64,000 nt of DNA, from contig JARGSG010000221.1 of NCBI GenBank assembly GCA_030374805.1, positions 62,001 to 126,000 of the forward strand, in the 5' to 3' direction. A program made the position numbers and the translations under genes. Shown here piece by piece: positions 9,890-18,286 of the stretch. The notes beneath the pieces were generated by a model. The model did not search any database. It was not told the origin of the DNA and was given only the letters and a program-made list of their open reading frames with translations. Positions within the stretch are counted from its first letter, which is position 1. Each line of letters begins with the position of its first letter. This DNA is from Gracilaria gracilis. Lineage: Eukaryota; Rhodophyta; Florideophyceae; Gracilariales; Gracilariaceae.

Positions 9890-10061
9890 AAAATTTCCTC
9901 CTCAATATTAGTGTAAAGATATTCCAATATTTTATAGCTTTTCCCATTGTACTTCTGAAAATTGTCTCTACTCCCCGTTCCAACCAAAAGTTCTGTGTCT
10001 TCCACGGGAGAATTCCAATACTGCGGGAACTTCCTCATCAGCAAAGTCAAAACACAAAAAA

Positions 10062-12140
10062 ATGCCGAAACCGTCAGATCCAAGACTGACTGTCGGTAAC
10101 ATTGTCAACACTCGTGCAACCCTTGTCACCTGCGAGGCTGAATGCAAACGTTTGTTTGGTTCTTTATGGAAGACAAAACGATTGACTGGTACTGTTGTAA
10201 GCGTTCAAGTGTCGACAGAAACTGGCAGACGTCAAAAATCTGTTCTTGTAGACTGGAAAATTCAAACCCGTTTGAAAAGATGCATGATCAAACTTGTCAG
10301 TGTGAAAGCAGGAGAACCAATTTTGCAAGAGACAGATGACGTGACCAACAAAACAGGCGGAACTACCACTTTAAGTCCAACATCCGTCACGGAGTTACAA
10401 CCAGAAGCTGTTCCCGCCAATACTGAGAATCGCACCACTGAAGTACAAGGGGTGACCGCCACGGCGCATGATCGTCTTTGGACCAATGAGGAGGTTATGC
10501 TACCTCTCAACGGTTCCACGGCGCATCGAAAATGGAAGGTGATTGGCCCAATTGGAGATATGATTCTTCAGAATCAGACCCAGTATCATATGCGTCCGTA
10601 TGATTTCTTTATGTGGATGTTTCCGCAGGATCATTTACAATCTATAGTCGTTCTGACAAGCAAGAAGCTGGAGCCTCTCGGGCATGCAGTTACGACAGGC
10701 GGGGAGATATTGAAGTTTTTTGGCCTTCTAATATTGATATCCCGGTTTGAATTCACGGATCGCAGATCTCTTTGGTCTAAACAATCGGCTTCAAAATATA
10801 TTCCTCTACCTCAGTTTGGGAAGATAATGTCTCGGAAAAGATTTGAGGTACTTACGTCTTGTATCACGTTCAGCCAGTATACCGCGACAGACAGTTGTGA
10901 CAGTCGTTGGTCACATGTAAGTGGATTCGTGCAGGCCATTAATCAACATCGACGAGCACATGTTGTTCCTGCTCATACTCTGTGCGTAGATGAAAGTATG
11001 TCTCGTTGGTATGGACTCGGCGGCGATTGGATTCAGAAAGGATTACCTCATTACGTGGCTATAGATCGTAAGCCCGAGAATGGATGTGAAATCAAAACTG
11101 TATGCTGCGGTGTGAGTGGAATTCTTCTTGGTTTAGAACTCGTTCTCTCATCTGAAGAAACCCTACAGAGGAGATACGAACAAAACCATCCTCATGGTAC
11201 GGCAATTGTGTTACGTTTAACAGAACCATGGTTTAATTCTAATCGACTTGTATGCGCTGACTCTGCATTTGCGTCAGTTACAACGGCTACTACATTATTT
11301 CATCGCGGATTACGTTTTACTGGTGTGATTAAGACGGCAACCAAGCAGTATCCCATGGTGCACCTTTCACAAAAGGAACTTTCAAAGAGAGGAGATCAGG
11401 TGGTGATGGTAAGCAAAGATCACCCTGACAGTCCGTCTGTGATGGCTGTTCTATGGATGGACAGAGAACGACGTTATTTTGTGAGTACAGCCGGTACAAC
11501 TCTTCCTGCGGAACCAATCGTAAGGTCGAGATGGAGGTCTATCGGAGATGATGCTCAGTTTGTAACATTGACCATTCCAATTCCAAAAGTTGTTGAAACG
11601 TACTATGAAACGTGCTCCCAAATTGACCGGCACAATAGATGCCGCCAAGATGATTTAAATCTGGTAAAGAAATTTCAAGTGAAGGATTGGGCTCTTAGGC
11701 TGAATACGAGTCTTTTATCAGTCTGTATTGTGGATTCGTGGCTGTTGTACAAAGGAAGTATGGGAGCCAGGGACTGTCTTACACAGAAAGACTTCTATGC
11801 AAAGCTTGCAGATCAATTGATTGAGAATTCTTTTGATGCAATCAGTCGCCATCGAACTTCAGATGCAACTGAAGAAATATCAGACGTTGGATTAGTCACT
11901 GGGACTGGAATACATTTGATAGTTACCAATAAGAAAAGGAAATTGAAGAATGGAGCAGTATCTAAAGCCAATCACCAAGCTCGATGCAGGATATGCAGGC
12001 TTGACAAGAAGTCGAAGTTTCTTTGTTCTAAATGTTTAGAAAATGGTAAGGAAGTTTGGATATGTCACAGTCAAACAGGACGTGACTGCTTTCAAAAACA
12101 CTTGCAAAACATACACACTATGGAGTTTTTAGGCATGTAG
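10062..12140 (+). CDS. piggyBac-1 transposase
   Basis: 692 aa, uninterrupted, starting at the ATG at 10062. The DDE_Tnp_1_7 fold is shown by the N-terminal helical segment (YDFFMWMFP onward), the acidic motifs CVDESM (~309) and CADSAF (~398), and IDRHNR (~519) near the third catalytic aspartate. The C-terminus carries the cysteine-rich cross-brace finger of the family (CRICRLDKK to CLENGKEVWICH, ~640-690). About 100 residues before the fold resemble a small SH3/chromatin-binding-like module, but that reading is weak. Length and motif order match active piggyBac enzymes, which excise precisely. It has no intron and no sign of decay. Confidence 0.9.
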   Translation: MPKPSDPRLTVGNIVNTRATLVTCEAECKRLFGSLWKTKRLTGTVVSVQVSTETGRRQKSVLVDWKIQTRLKRCMIKLVSVKAGEPILQETDDVTNKTGGTTTLSPTSVTELQPEAVPANTENRTTEVQGVTATAHDRLWTNEEVMLPLNGSTAHRKWKVIGPIGDMILQNQTQYHMRPYDFFMWMFPQDHLQSIVVLTSKKLEPLGHAVTTGGEILKFFGLLILISRFEFTDRRSLWSKQSASKYIPLPQFGKIMSRKRFEVLTSCITFSQYTATDSCDSRWSHVSGFVQAINQHRRAHVVPAHTLCVDESMSRWYGLGGDWIQKGLPHYVAIDRKPENGCEIKTVCCGVSGILLGLELVLSSEETLQRRYEQNHPHGTAIVLRLTEPWFNSNRLVCADSAFASVTTATTLFHRGLRFTGVIKTATKQYPMVHLSQKELSKRGDQVVMVSKDHPDSPSVMAVLWMDRERRYFVSTAGTTLPAEPIVRSRWRSIGDDAQFVTLTIPIPKVVETYYETCSQIDRHNRCRQDDLNLVKKFQVKDWALRLNTSLLSVCIVDSWLLYKGSMGARDCLTQKDFYAKLADQLIENSFDAISRHRTSDATEEISDVGLVTGTGIHLIVTNKKRKLKNGAVSKANHQARCRICRLDKKSKFLCSKCLENGKEVWICHSQTGRDCFQKHLQNIHTMEFLGM

Positions 12141-12561
12141 TAGCAATTTATGTAGCTCTATCTGACAGATTATGTCAGTTTTTAGAAGTAAATGCAAAAG
12201 GTGGTTCCCAACTATAGCCGCCTACGATTCTTATTTGCGTCATTTGACTTGCTAAACTAGTTTAATACCTGTTGCGTAGTATCCCTTGTATGAAATGTCA
12301 CCTTGTTCTGTTTCATGTTTTAGAGGATGCATTAAAGCTTACTTAGATACAAACTTTTCTAGAATCGTCGACCTTCTTTGAAGAAGTTTTTGCCCTCTTT
12401 TTGAGTGCAGCGAGTTGAACTCACGATTTGTTTTACATTTCACATGTGGCCAGAGAGTCACAGAGGTGTTCTAGTTGCTAGTTAGGACTCAACTATATTT
12501 GTAGATGATCTGAATCATTAGTTTATTTAAATTTATCTACTACGAAACAGTCAAATTACAC

Positions 12562-12599
12562 GTACTCATATGAGTACAAGTGCGTACTCATATGAGTAC
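12562..12599. repeat. Paired subterminal palindromes, right end of piggyBac-1
   Basis: Two perfect copies of the CATATG-centred 16-mer lie at 12562-12577 and 12584-12599, mirroring the left end. Confidence 0.8.
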
Positions 12600-12623
12600 A
12601 TTGCGTGGTCGTGTAGACACTAG

Positions 12624-12985
12624 AGATCAACTTCAACGCCCAATGGAGAAAGAGATAGATACGTCAGTTTGTTTTATGTGTGGCGCCGTCAAGAAGAGGG
12701 GCTATGCGATGGAGCATGGCTGACAAAAGTTCTAATCAGTGAATCAGTGAGGGAACAACTGCTTGAAAAAGGAAAATCGTCATGAACCCAATTGTTTTAC
12801 ATTTTCTCTTCCAAGTCAGCTAGTAGTATAAACAGAGAGAGAGAGAGAACACATCTATCATTCCCTTTGCCTTACTGGGAAGCTTGAGCTCTATTCTATT
12901 TCGCTGCGCTAATATTCCTCGAATGAGTCTGGGGTTAAGTAGTCAACCAGAGTTCAGACATCCACAGAAGTCCAAAGCAGTCCAT
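12624..12985. other. Intergenic with GA microsatellite
   Basis: A short (GA)n run occurs at about 12834-12848. No gene is visible before the 3' end of the minus-strand phosphotransferase. Confidence 0.6.
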
Positions 12986-14563
12986 TCAGTCTCTGTTCTT
13001 AACTTGTAACTTCCTCGTTCCTATTTCTTCTTTGGCGTCGACCAACAAATTTCCAAGCATATCTACTGTAATATCTTCTAGCCTGTTGATCGGCTGAAGC
13101 TTTATTTCTTCCTCATATTCCCTCAAAACCCAGATAAGTCTAACTTTGATAAATATTATTCCAAACAAGGACCGTAGTTCAGATGGTGAGGCATACGCTT
13201 CCCACAAGCTCAGATATTCTTCAAAGACATCCGAACTTACATTACTTTCCATTGCCAGTAGGTCGCATAACGGAAAATCAATTCGGGCAGCTCCCCAGTC
13301 GAAAAGAATGCATGAATCGTCATATCCCTTGATCATATTGTCGGGCAAGTCCCCATGTACCAGACTCAAAGGACACTTTCCGTTTTCGTAAAGGTCTCGC
13401 AAAAGCTCGCACACAGCCTCGCAGTATTCTTGTAGATCCGCCACACCTTCATGGGTACAACTTTGAAACGCATCACATTTACCCATAATTTCGCCGATTC
13501 CCTTATCCTTCAGCATTTTCTCCGTCCGCTGTATAAAAGATTGAGCAGACTGAAATGAAACGCCAGCCTCCTTCAGAGTTTCGAGGTGACGGATTGATTC
13601 AAGATGAAGCTGTCCGATTGGAATACAAAACCTTTCGTATTCCGCCTTGTTACTGCGATTTACAACCGTTCCGTAGTCATTCATCAACATCCAACCCTTT
13701 TCTTCGTTCACCAATATAGGCTTTCGAACGAGTTCAGGCGCAAACTCCGCTATGAGATCCGTTACTTTACCTTCTCTTCGGTTGCTAGCCTTCAAATACA
13801 CATGGCCCTTGCTTGTTGCCACACGTAACACAGCAGAGTTGTGGGTGATTTGCCACTGCTCAAACTTGCCTTTCACAACATATCCTAGCCTTGCGAGTGC
13901 GTCTTTTGCTTCAAGAGCTGTATTTATATGCCACATCGGTAGCTCCCAAGGTCGATACCCGTCCTCTGCACATTTCATATGTTCTGGTCTCGTTAACGTA
14001 TAATGAGCACTGAATTCCTGTTCTTCGTATACCCAAGGAGAAAGAGAATCTTCCACGAGGAAATCAACTTCTTTAATCTCCATCCATTTATACTCTTTAG
14101 ACACCGGTGACACTACCTTGCTCGTCTTGCCGTCTATCGGAGATACACACTGGAAAATTGCATGTATGGGCCTGTCTTTCGCAAAGTAGTAGTTATTTAT
14201 TGTCGCATGAAGGAAAAGCACTTCATATTTTGTTCCACACATCTCTTCAAACCGGTCACGGAAGCATTCGCACATCTTTTCGCCAAAGTGAGGTACTTCT
14301 GGGCACTCTAGCCGGGGATAACAAAGGCGATCACCCTTGCACTGCACCATGACCCTATCGTTACAGTCAACGAAAAGGGCAATGTACGGAAGAGGAGTTC
14401 GATCTGGAGGGCAAACATGTTCAGATTTGATAGAGAACGTCATCGAAATACGTGAATCACAAGCACAAGAAGGGGGAGAAAGGTTGAGGTTGTTTGCTTC
14501 GTTTAAGAAGATTTGGACAAGTATTCCATGAGTGAGCCCAAAAGCTCGGAAAGGGAGCGACAA
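12986..14563 (-). CDS. APH-family phosphotransferase with N-terminal Nudix-like region
   Basis: 525 aa on the longest reading. The better start may be the ATG at 14443 (MTFSIKSEHV), giving 485 aa. The C-terminal half has the aminoglycoside-phosphotransferase catalytic loop LVHGDLPDN (~402) and the metal-binding ILFDWGAARIDFPLCDL (~422); a glycine-poor N-lobe precedes it. The N-terminal half (PLPYIALFVDCNDRVMVQC, then CYPRLECPE) looks like the Nudix-like region that accompanies some bacterial APH proteins. It probably phosphorylates a small molecule; the substrate cannot be read from sequence. It is intronless, so bacterial origin by transfer is possible. A decayed partial copy lies 0.6 kb upstream. 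Confidence 0.8.
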   Translation of the reverse strand: MSLPFRAFGLTHGILVQIFLNEANNLNLSPPSCACDSRISMTFSIKSEHVCPPDRTPLPYIALFVDCNDRVMVQCKGDRLCYPRLECPEVPHFGEKMCECFRDRFEEMCGTKYEVLFLHATINNYYFAKDRPIHAIFQCVSPIDGKTSKVVSPVSKEYKWMEIKEVDFLVEDSLSPWVYEEQEFSAHYTLTRPEHMKCAEDGYRPWELPMWHINTALEAKDALARLGYVVKGKFEQWQITHNSAVLRVATSKGHVYLKASNRREGKVTDLIAEFAPELVRKPILVNEEKGWMLMNDYGTVVNRSNKAEYERFCIPIGQLHLESIRHLETLKEAGVSFQSAQSFIQRTEKMLKDKGIGEIMGKCDAFQSCTHEGVADLQEYCEAVCELLRDLYENGKCPLSLVHGDLPDNMIKGYDDSCILFDWGAARIDFPLCDLLAMESNVSSDVFEEYLSLWEAYASPSELRSLFGIIFIKVRLIWVLREYEEEIKLQPINRLEDITVDMLGNLLVDAKEEIGTRKLQVKNRD

Positions 14564-15149
14564 GCAATATGGAGCGGAACACCTGGAGGGTAGGGATCTG
14601 TACTTGCTGCTGTGTGAAGGTAACCAATGAAGATTCTTGCGCCCAATTGTATTTGAGGATATCTACCCTTGTATTCAAGAATTTTGAAGGACAACATCTT
14701 TCCGTCTTCGCAACACGTTGAACCTGTTGCGAGTCGCAACCCGCAAGTTTGTGATTCACCGAAGTAACTTTATCAACGTCGCGAGGTTGTTACCGTTGGT
14801 ACCTGGCGGAAAGCATTTTGATCTCTCAAGCGATAGCAATTACCCTTGTAACCAATGGGATCAAATGCACATGCCGACCCTGCTGGCCTATTCAAGGTGA
14901 ACATGGATAACTCTTGATAGCCTTTGATCCTATATCTCGTTTCCGTTCTTGACCGGGATCCTGCTTCAACTCAGTTGAATCACCTGTGAAGCTTAAGCCA
15001 ATAACTCATTCAAGAATTCATAAATGAAACCCCATCAATACGGGAGCGTCCTGGATGTGTTCCTCGAACTTGCACGACAGATCCTTTCCTTGACATTACG
15101 CCTTGTGCTTCATTCTTGATGTCTCTCATGGAAACTTTTTCGTATCAAT
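14564..15149. other. Intergenic between phosphotransferase and its pseudogene
   Basis: A minus-strand frame at 14503-14739 ends shortly after the phosphotransferase start. It has a protein-like composition but no motif I know, and may be an older upstream exon or chance. No other gene is seen. Confidence 0.4.
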
Positions 15150-15760
15150 AATCAACAAAGAGACTCTTCTACGAGGTCTCCAACTTCTGAAATTGGCATG
15201 CATTTGTACGCTTTTAGAGCTGGTGACACTAGTACGTTCGTTTCGTAGTCGTTCACAGATAGACATTGAAAGACTTTACGGGTTATGGGCCTGATATCTG
15301 AAGTGCTGTACAGCAGTAGTCTACAAAGGCACGAGGGAAAGCAGATCGTACTACTTTCAAAACAGCTCTGCAAACCGAACAAGAGAGCATTCGCAAACTT
15401 TCTCGCTTAGCTGAACAATCTCCGCGCACCCTAACCGGAGGAAATATAGATGATTAGCCGTGCAATGCACTCTGCCATACTGCGGTCATAGCTAGTCACC
15501 AGAGCAAGGCAACATCTGGTAGTAGAATTCGATTTGGTACGCAAGCGTGCTTTGATTCGTGGAGGACGTCATGGATGTACGCAGTGCGCGATCAGCTTGT
15601 CGAAGAGAACCCAGGTTCTGGATAGTTTCTCCGTACGTGGAGCTCTTCGACTACCAGTGCCCCACACTCCGGTACAACGCATCCTGGTCAAGAGCAGGTG
15701 GTGTAGCCGTCAAAGCTCCAGAAGGGGTGTTGACGAATAAGGCTATTATCAAAGGGCTCT
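15150..15760 (-). pseudogene. Degenerate N-terminal copy of the APH-family gene
   Basis: Broken minus-strand frames match the neighbouring phosphotransferase. A segment with PLIIALFV corresponds to PLPYIALFV. A stretch near 15400-15450 matches the EKMCECFRDRFEE region. The frame at 15152-15382 reads VFQCLSVND, then VSPALKAYK and VGDLVEESL, opposite IFQCVSPID, VSPVSKEYK and VDFLVEDSL. Stops and frameshifts separate the pieces, and the catalytic C-terminal half is missing. It is read as a tandem duplicate of the N-terminal half that has decayed. Confidence 0.65.
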
Positions 15761-16195
15761 GCCGTCGGTACTTTCGTACCAAGGGTACCAAACGTCGAGT
15801 CAGATTGGTTACAGTGGAGCACTCAAAAGGACAAGACAGGCGCTCGTTCACGTCCAAGTGTTGCTTAGCCGTCCAGAGAGAAAAGTGAAAGGAGGGTTAC
15901 ACAAGGAAGGTTACCACAGCAGGCTGCGGCGCAACGTGACCCAAGCCCTCCGAGGTTGGCGAAGGTACATCACGTGGGCCTAACGATTACGAGGTGAGGG
16001 GCACCATGGCAACAAGCTCAAAACATCATACTTCGTGTGGAACATAAATGGTACAGCACGGGTATAAAGTGTGAAGGTTCATGTGTCAAAAAGGCGACCA
16101 ACGGTGCAGAAACTCCGCCTTCTGCCTTGTCTGGGTCAAGCGAGATAAGACGCTTAGCCCCCACCCCACATATATAAAATGGTGAGGCAATGATC
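15761..16195. other. Intergenic, no gene seen
   Basis: Plus-strand frames near 15534-15888 lie opposite the phosphotransferase pseudogene and are taken as shadows. Nothing else is recognisable up to the 77-aa gene. Confidence 0.5.
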
Positions 16196-16478
16196 TCAAG
16201 GCGCAACCATATCATTCATAAATGAATTGATCGAATTCTTGAACAAGACCATGTGTCCCTCAAACAACGACAAAGCTGCATGTAACGGAGCCAACTCTGA
16301 ATGGTTGATTGGATCTTCGGGCATTTCAACAGCAACCCCCCAAGATTGGAACTGTATGGTGAGGCGTTCCCGCAATTCTTCGGTACAATTCGGAATCGCT
16401 GTCTTGGATCGTTGCTTGATTGGGTGAAGTGATTATCGTACACATACCTAGGACGCTCTTTGTCGCGCTCTTTCTCAT
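16196..16478 (-). CDS. Two-exon 77-aa protein of unknown function
   Basis: The model is complement(join(16196..16398, 16448..16478)). The ATG is at 16478, the donor GTATGT follows CTAG, the 49-nt intron ends in CAG, and the frame continues to TGA at 16196. The second exon has a clean coding look over 68 codons (TEELRERLTIQFQSWGVAVE and onward) with heptad-like hydrophobics, suggesting a small helical protein. I do not recognise a family. It lies 140 bp downstream of the EloA-BP1 gene on the same strand and could be a separate gene or a 3' exon of it. Confidence 0.5.
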
Positions 16479-16617
16479 GCAGTCCTTCTATAGTACACGC
16501 TTTTTCACCTCGGTTTGATTACATTCCCTTGCATCACTCCAAGAGAATCATGCCGTTTTCGAAGTCTGTCTAGCTGGTGCGAGACAATCGGAAAGTTCAA
16601 GAACTGCAAAGAAGCGA

Positions 16618-17949
16618 CTACTTCCGTACTTCTTTTAGCTTCACCGTCACAGCTGCTCTGTATTCCACGCGGCTATTTGCAGCAGCATACATTTCTTGTT
16701 CCGTTCTGAGAGCTTTTGCCAGGGCTTCTCCTTCTTTTAGACCCTTATTGTCTCTCCATGCTTCAAAAAGTTTCTCGAGAGAAGTTTGCCGAACTTTGTG
16801 TGGTACTTTCGGCTTAGGATTGAAGGTAATCAAGGGCTTAACCACACCCTGCCTTGAAACAGTGTACCCATTTGGTCGAACGCCTCCAATTACTTCACTC
16901 CCAGGCACGAAGAGTATTTCTAGCCCAGTTGCTCTTGGCATCGGTATCATTGTGCTTTGGTTGAAAGTTGCAGTTGGAGGCCGTATTACGCTTTGAGTCA
17001 CTGGTGAGATTGCGTTTGCTCCACTTCGTGGTATTTGCATTTTCGCTTGCCCTAAACCCCCTTGCTTTCTCAGCAGCGAAAGCACGGAAGGTTGTTTAGA
17101 AGCTCCTCGACTGCTACTCACCTGACCTCATGACGCTGGCAATCCACTTCTTCGAGCTCCGACCGTTAGGGTGTTCTTATGCTTCAATGCTCTTTCTTCA
17201 GCAGATGCATTCACCGCTTTCGCCCAAATCTCACTCGCAGACTTCTGGGTGTGCGCTTCACCAACACTTGTTGCCTTGCCGACTTGAACTGAGCTGGAAC
17301 CTTTAGTGGATGGTGCGGTCTTTCGCTTTGATTGATTACGTTCGGTTCCATTTACCATTACGACTTTGCTAATCTCAGGTTGCGCACGTCTTTCTTCTTG
17401 GGCTTTTGTTAGTTCCGCTGTGTCTTCTACACATGGCATTTGGTGCACTTTTGTTTGCCTCTCAGGTTCAGTTCCTGTCTCAACTTTGGATGATGGCTCA
17501 CCATCGGACTTCTCCGTGTTCGTCTTCTCGTTTTGCGGTATTTCGTTCTTTTTCTCTCGTTTAGGAGCTGGCTGGAAGACTGAACTCGAATTGGATGCGG
17601 CGCGTTTGGAAAGGATGCTGGGACCGGCCTTCTTTGCGCTGTTCCATCCCTTGACGACGGTGTTCGGGCGCTCCGGATCCACTGGTTTAGGCGGCGGTTC
17701 TCTTCTAGCTGCATCGTCAGGGTTTTTCCTTACACGCTTTGTGACCGCAGAGTATACAGAAACGGGATCGCGTCGCGTTGACACGGTCTGCAGCGAGGTT
17801 CTGTTGTCCCTTACTTCCTTTGTTGGCTCCGCGCCAGATTCGGTGTTGGGATTCGATTGCATTGCACGCACTATGCCCACACGTAAAAGACGCGAAGCCT
17901 CTTCGACGGCTTCTGTTATGGATGGAATTCGCAAGACATCAATGAACAT
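16618..17949 (-). pseudogene. EloA-BP1-domain protein, Rex1-type N-terminal half, with one stop
   Basis: One frame runs from ATG 17949 to TAG 16618 but is interrupted by a TGA at 17128-17130. The first 270 residues are charged and disordered. The last ~60 residues (KVPHKVRQTSLEKLFEAW, then EALAKALRTEQEMYAAANS, ending at LKEVRK) match the Elongin-A-binding-protein-1 pattern found before the nuclease domain of REXO1/Rex1-type RNA exonucleases. No DEDD exonuclease domain follows. GTCAGGTGAGT right after the internal TGA may be a splice donor, so the stop could be removed by splicing in a different model. It is either a decayed gene or a mis-modelled multi-exon gene. Confidence 0.5.
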
Positions 17950-18283
17950 GTGTGGTTTCCTGGCGTAGCCTCGTCCTTTGGTGAGGCAGAATCACAGCAG
18001 CAGAGTGATGAAATAGCGTACCACCACCCAACCTCAAAGTTGGACATTTTGGAGTTCTTTTTGGCACAACTCCGGGACGCGATGTGTGGTTTAACCCGAA
18101 GTTTGGTTCTGCAATGAGACCGCTGCACTCTCTACCGACCTGCAACACGACGATGCTTGGGTCTTCGTAGTAATGGAACCGCGGAGTACTACCTTCGAAG
18201 GTAGTTGCCGAGTTGGACAGGCAACACAAAACCGCACGAACGTAACCCCCATCATGGGGAACAGCTCTTCAGCTCCTCGTCAT
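17950..18283. other. Upstream region of the EloA-BP1 gene
   Basis: A minus-strand frame at 17939-18229 (RFHYYEDPSIVVLQVG within it) has a protein-like composition and could be a 5' exon. I could not find a frame-consistent splice to the main ORF. Confidence 0.3.
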
Positions 18284-18286
18284 TAA

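Larger units (their letters stand above)
9838..12619 (+). mobile_element. piggyBac-type DNA transposon (piggyBac-1)
   Basis: Inverted termini beginning TGTCTACACGACCAC occur at 9838 and, reversed, end at 12619. Both are bordered by the palindrome CTAG (9834-9837, 12620-12623). Next to each end are two copies of a 14-16-bp palindrome built on TACTCATATGAGTA. The internal transposase is intact. Family membership rests on the transposase. CTAG in place of the usual TTAA is unexpected, and CTCTAG could instead belong to the inverted repeat. Confidence 0.85.

Noticed and set aside
15534-15888. Plus-strand ORFs of 68 and 109 aa
   Set aside because: They lie opposite the APH pseudogene, where minus-strand homology explains the open frames.
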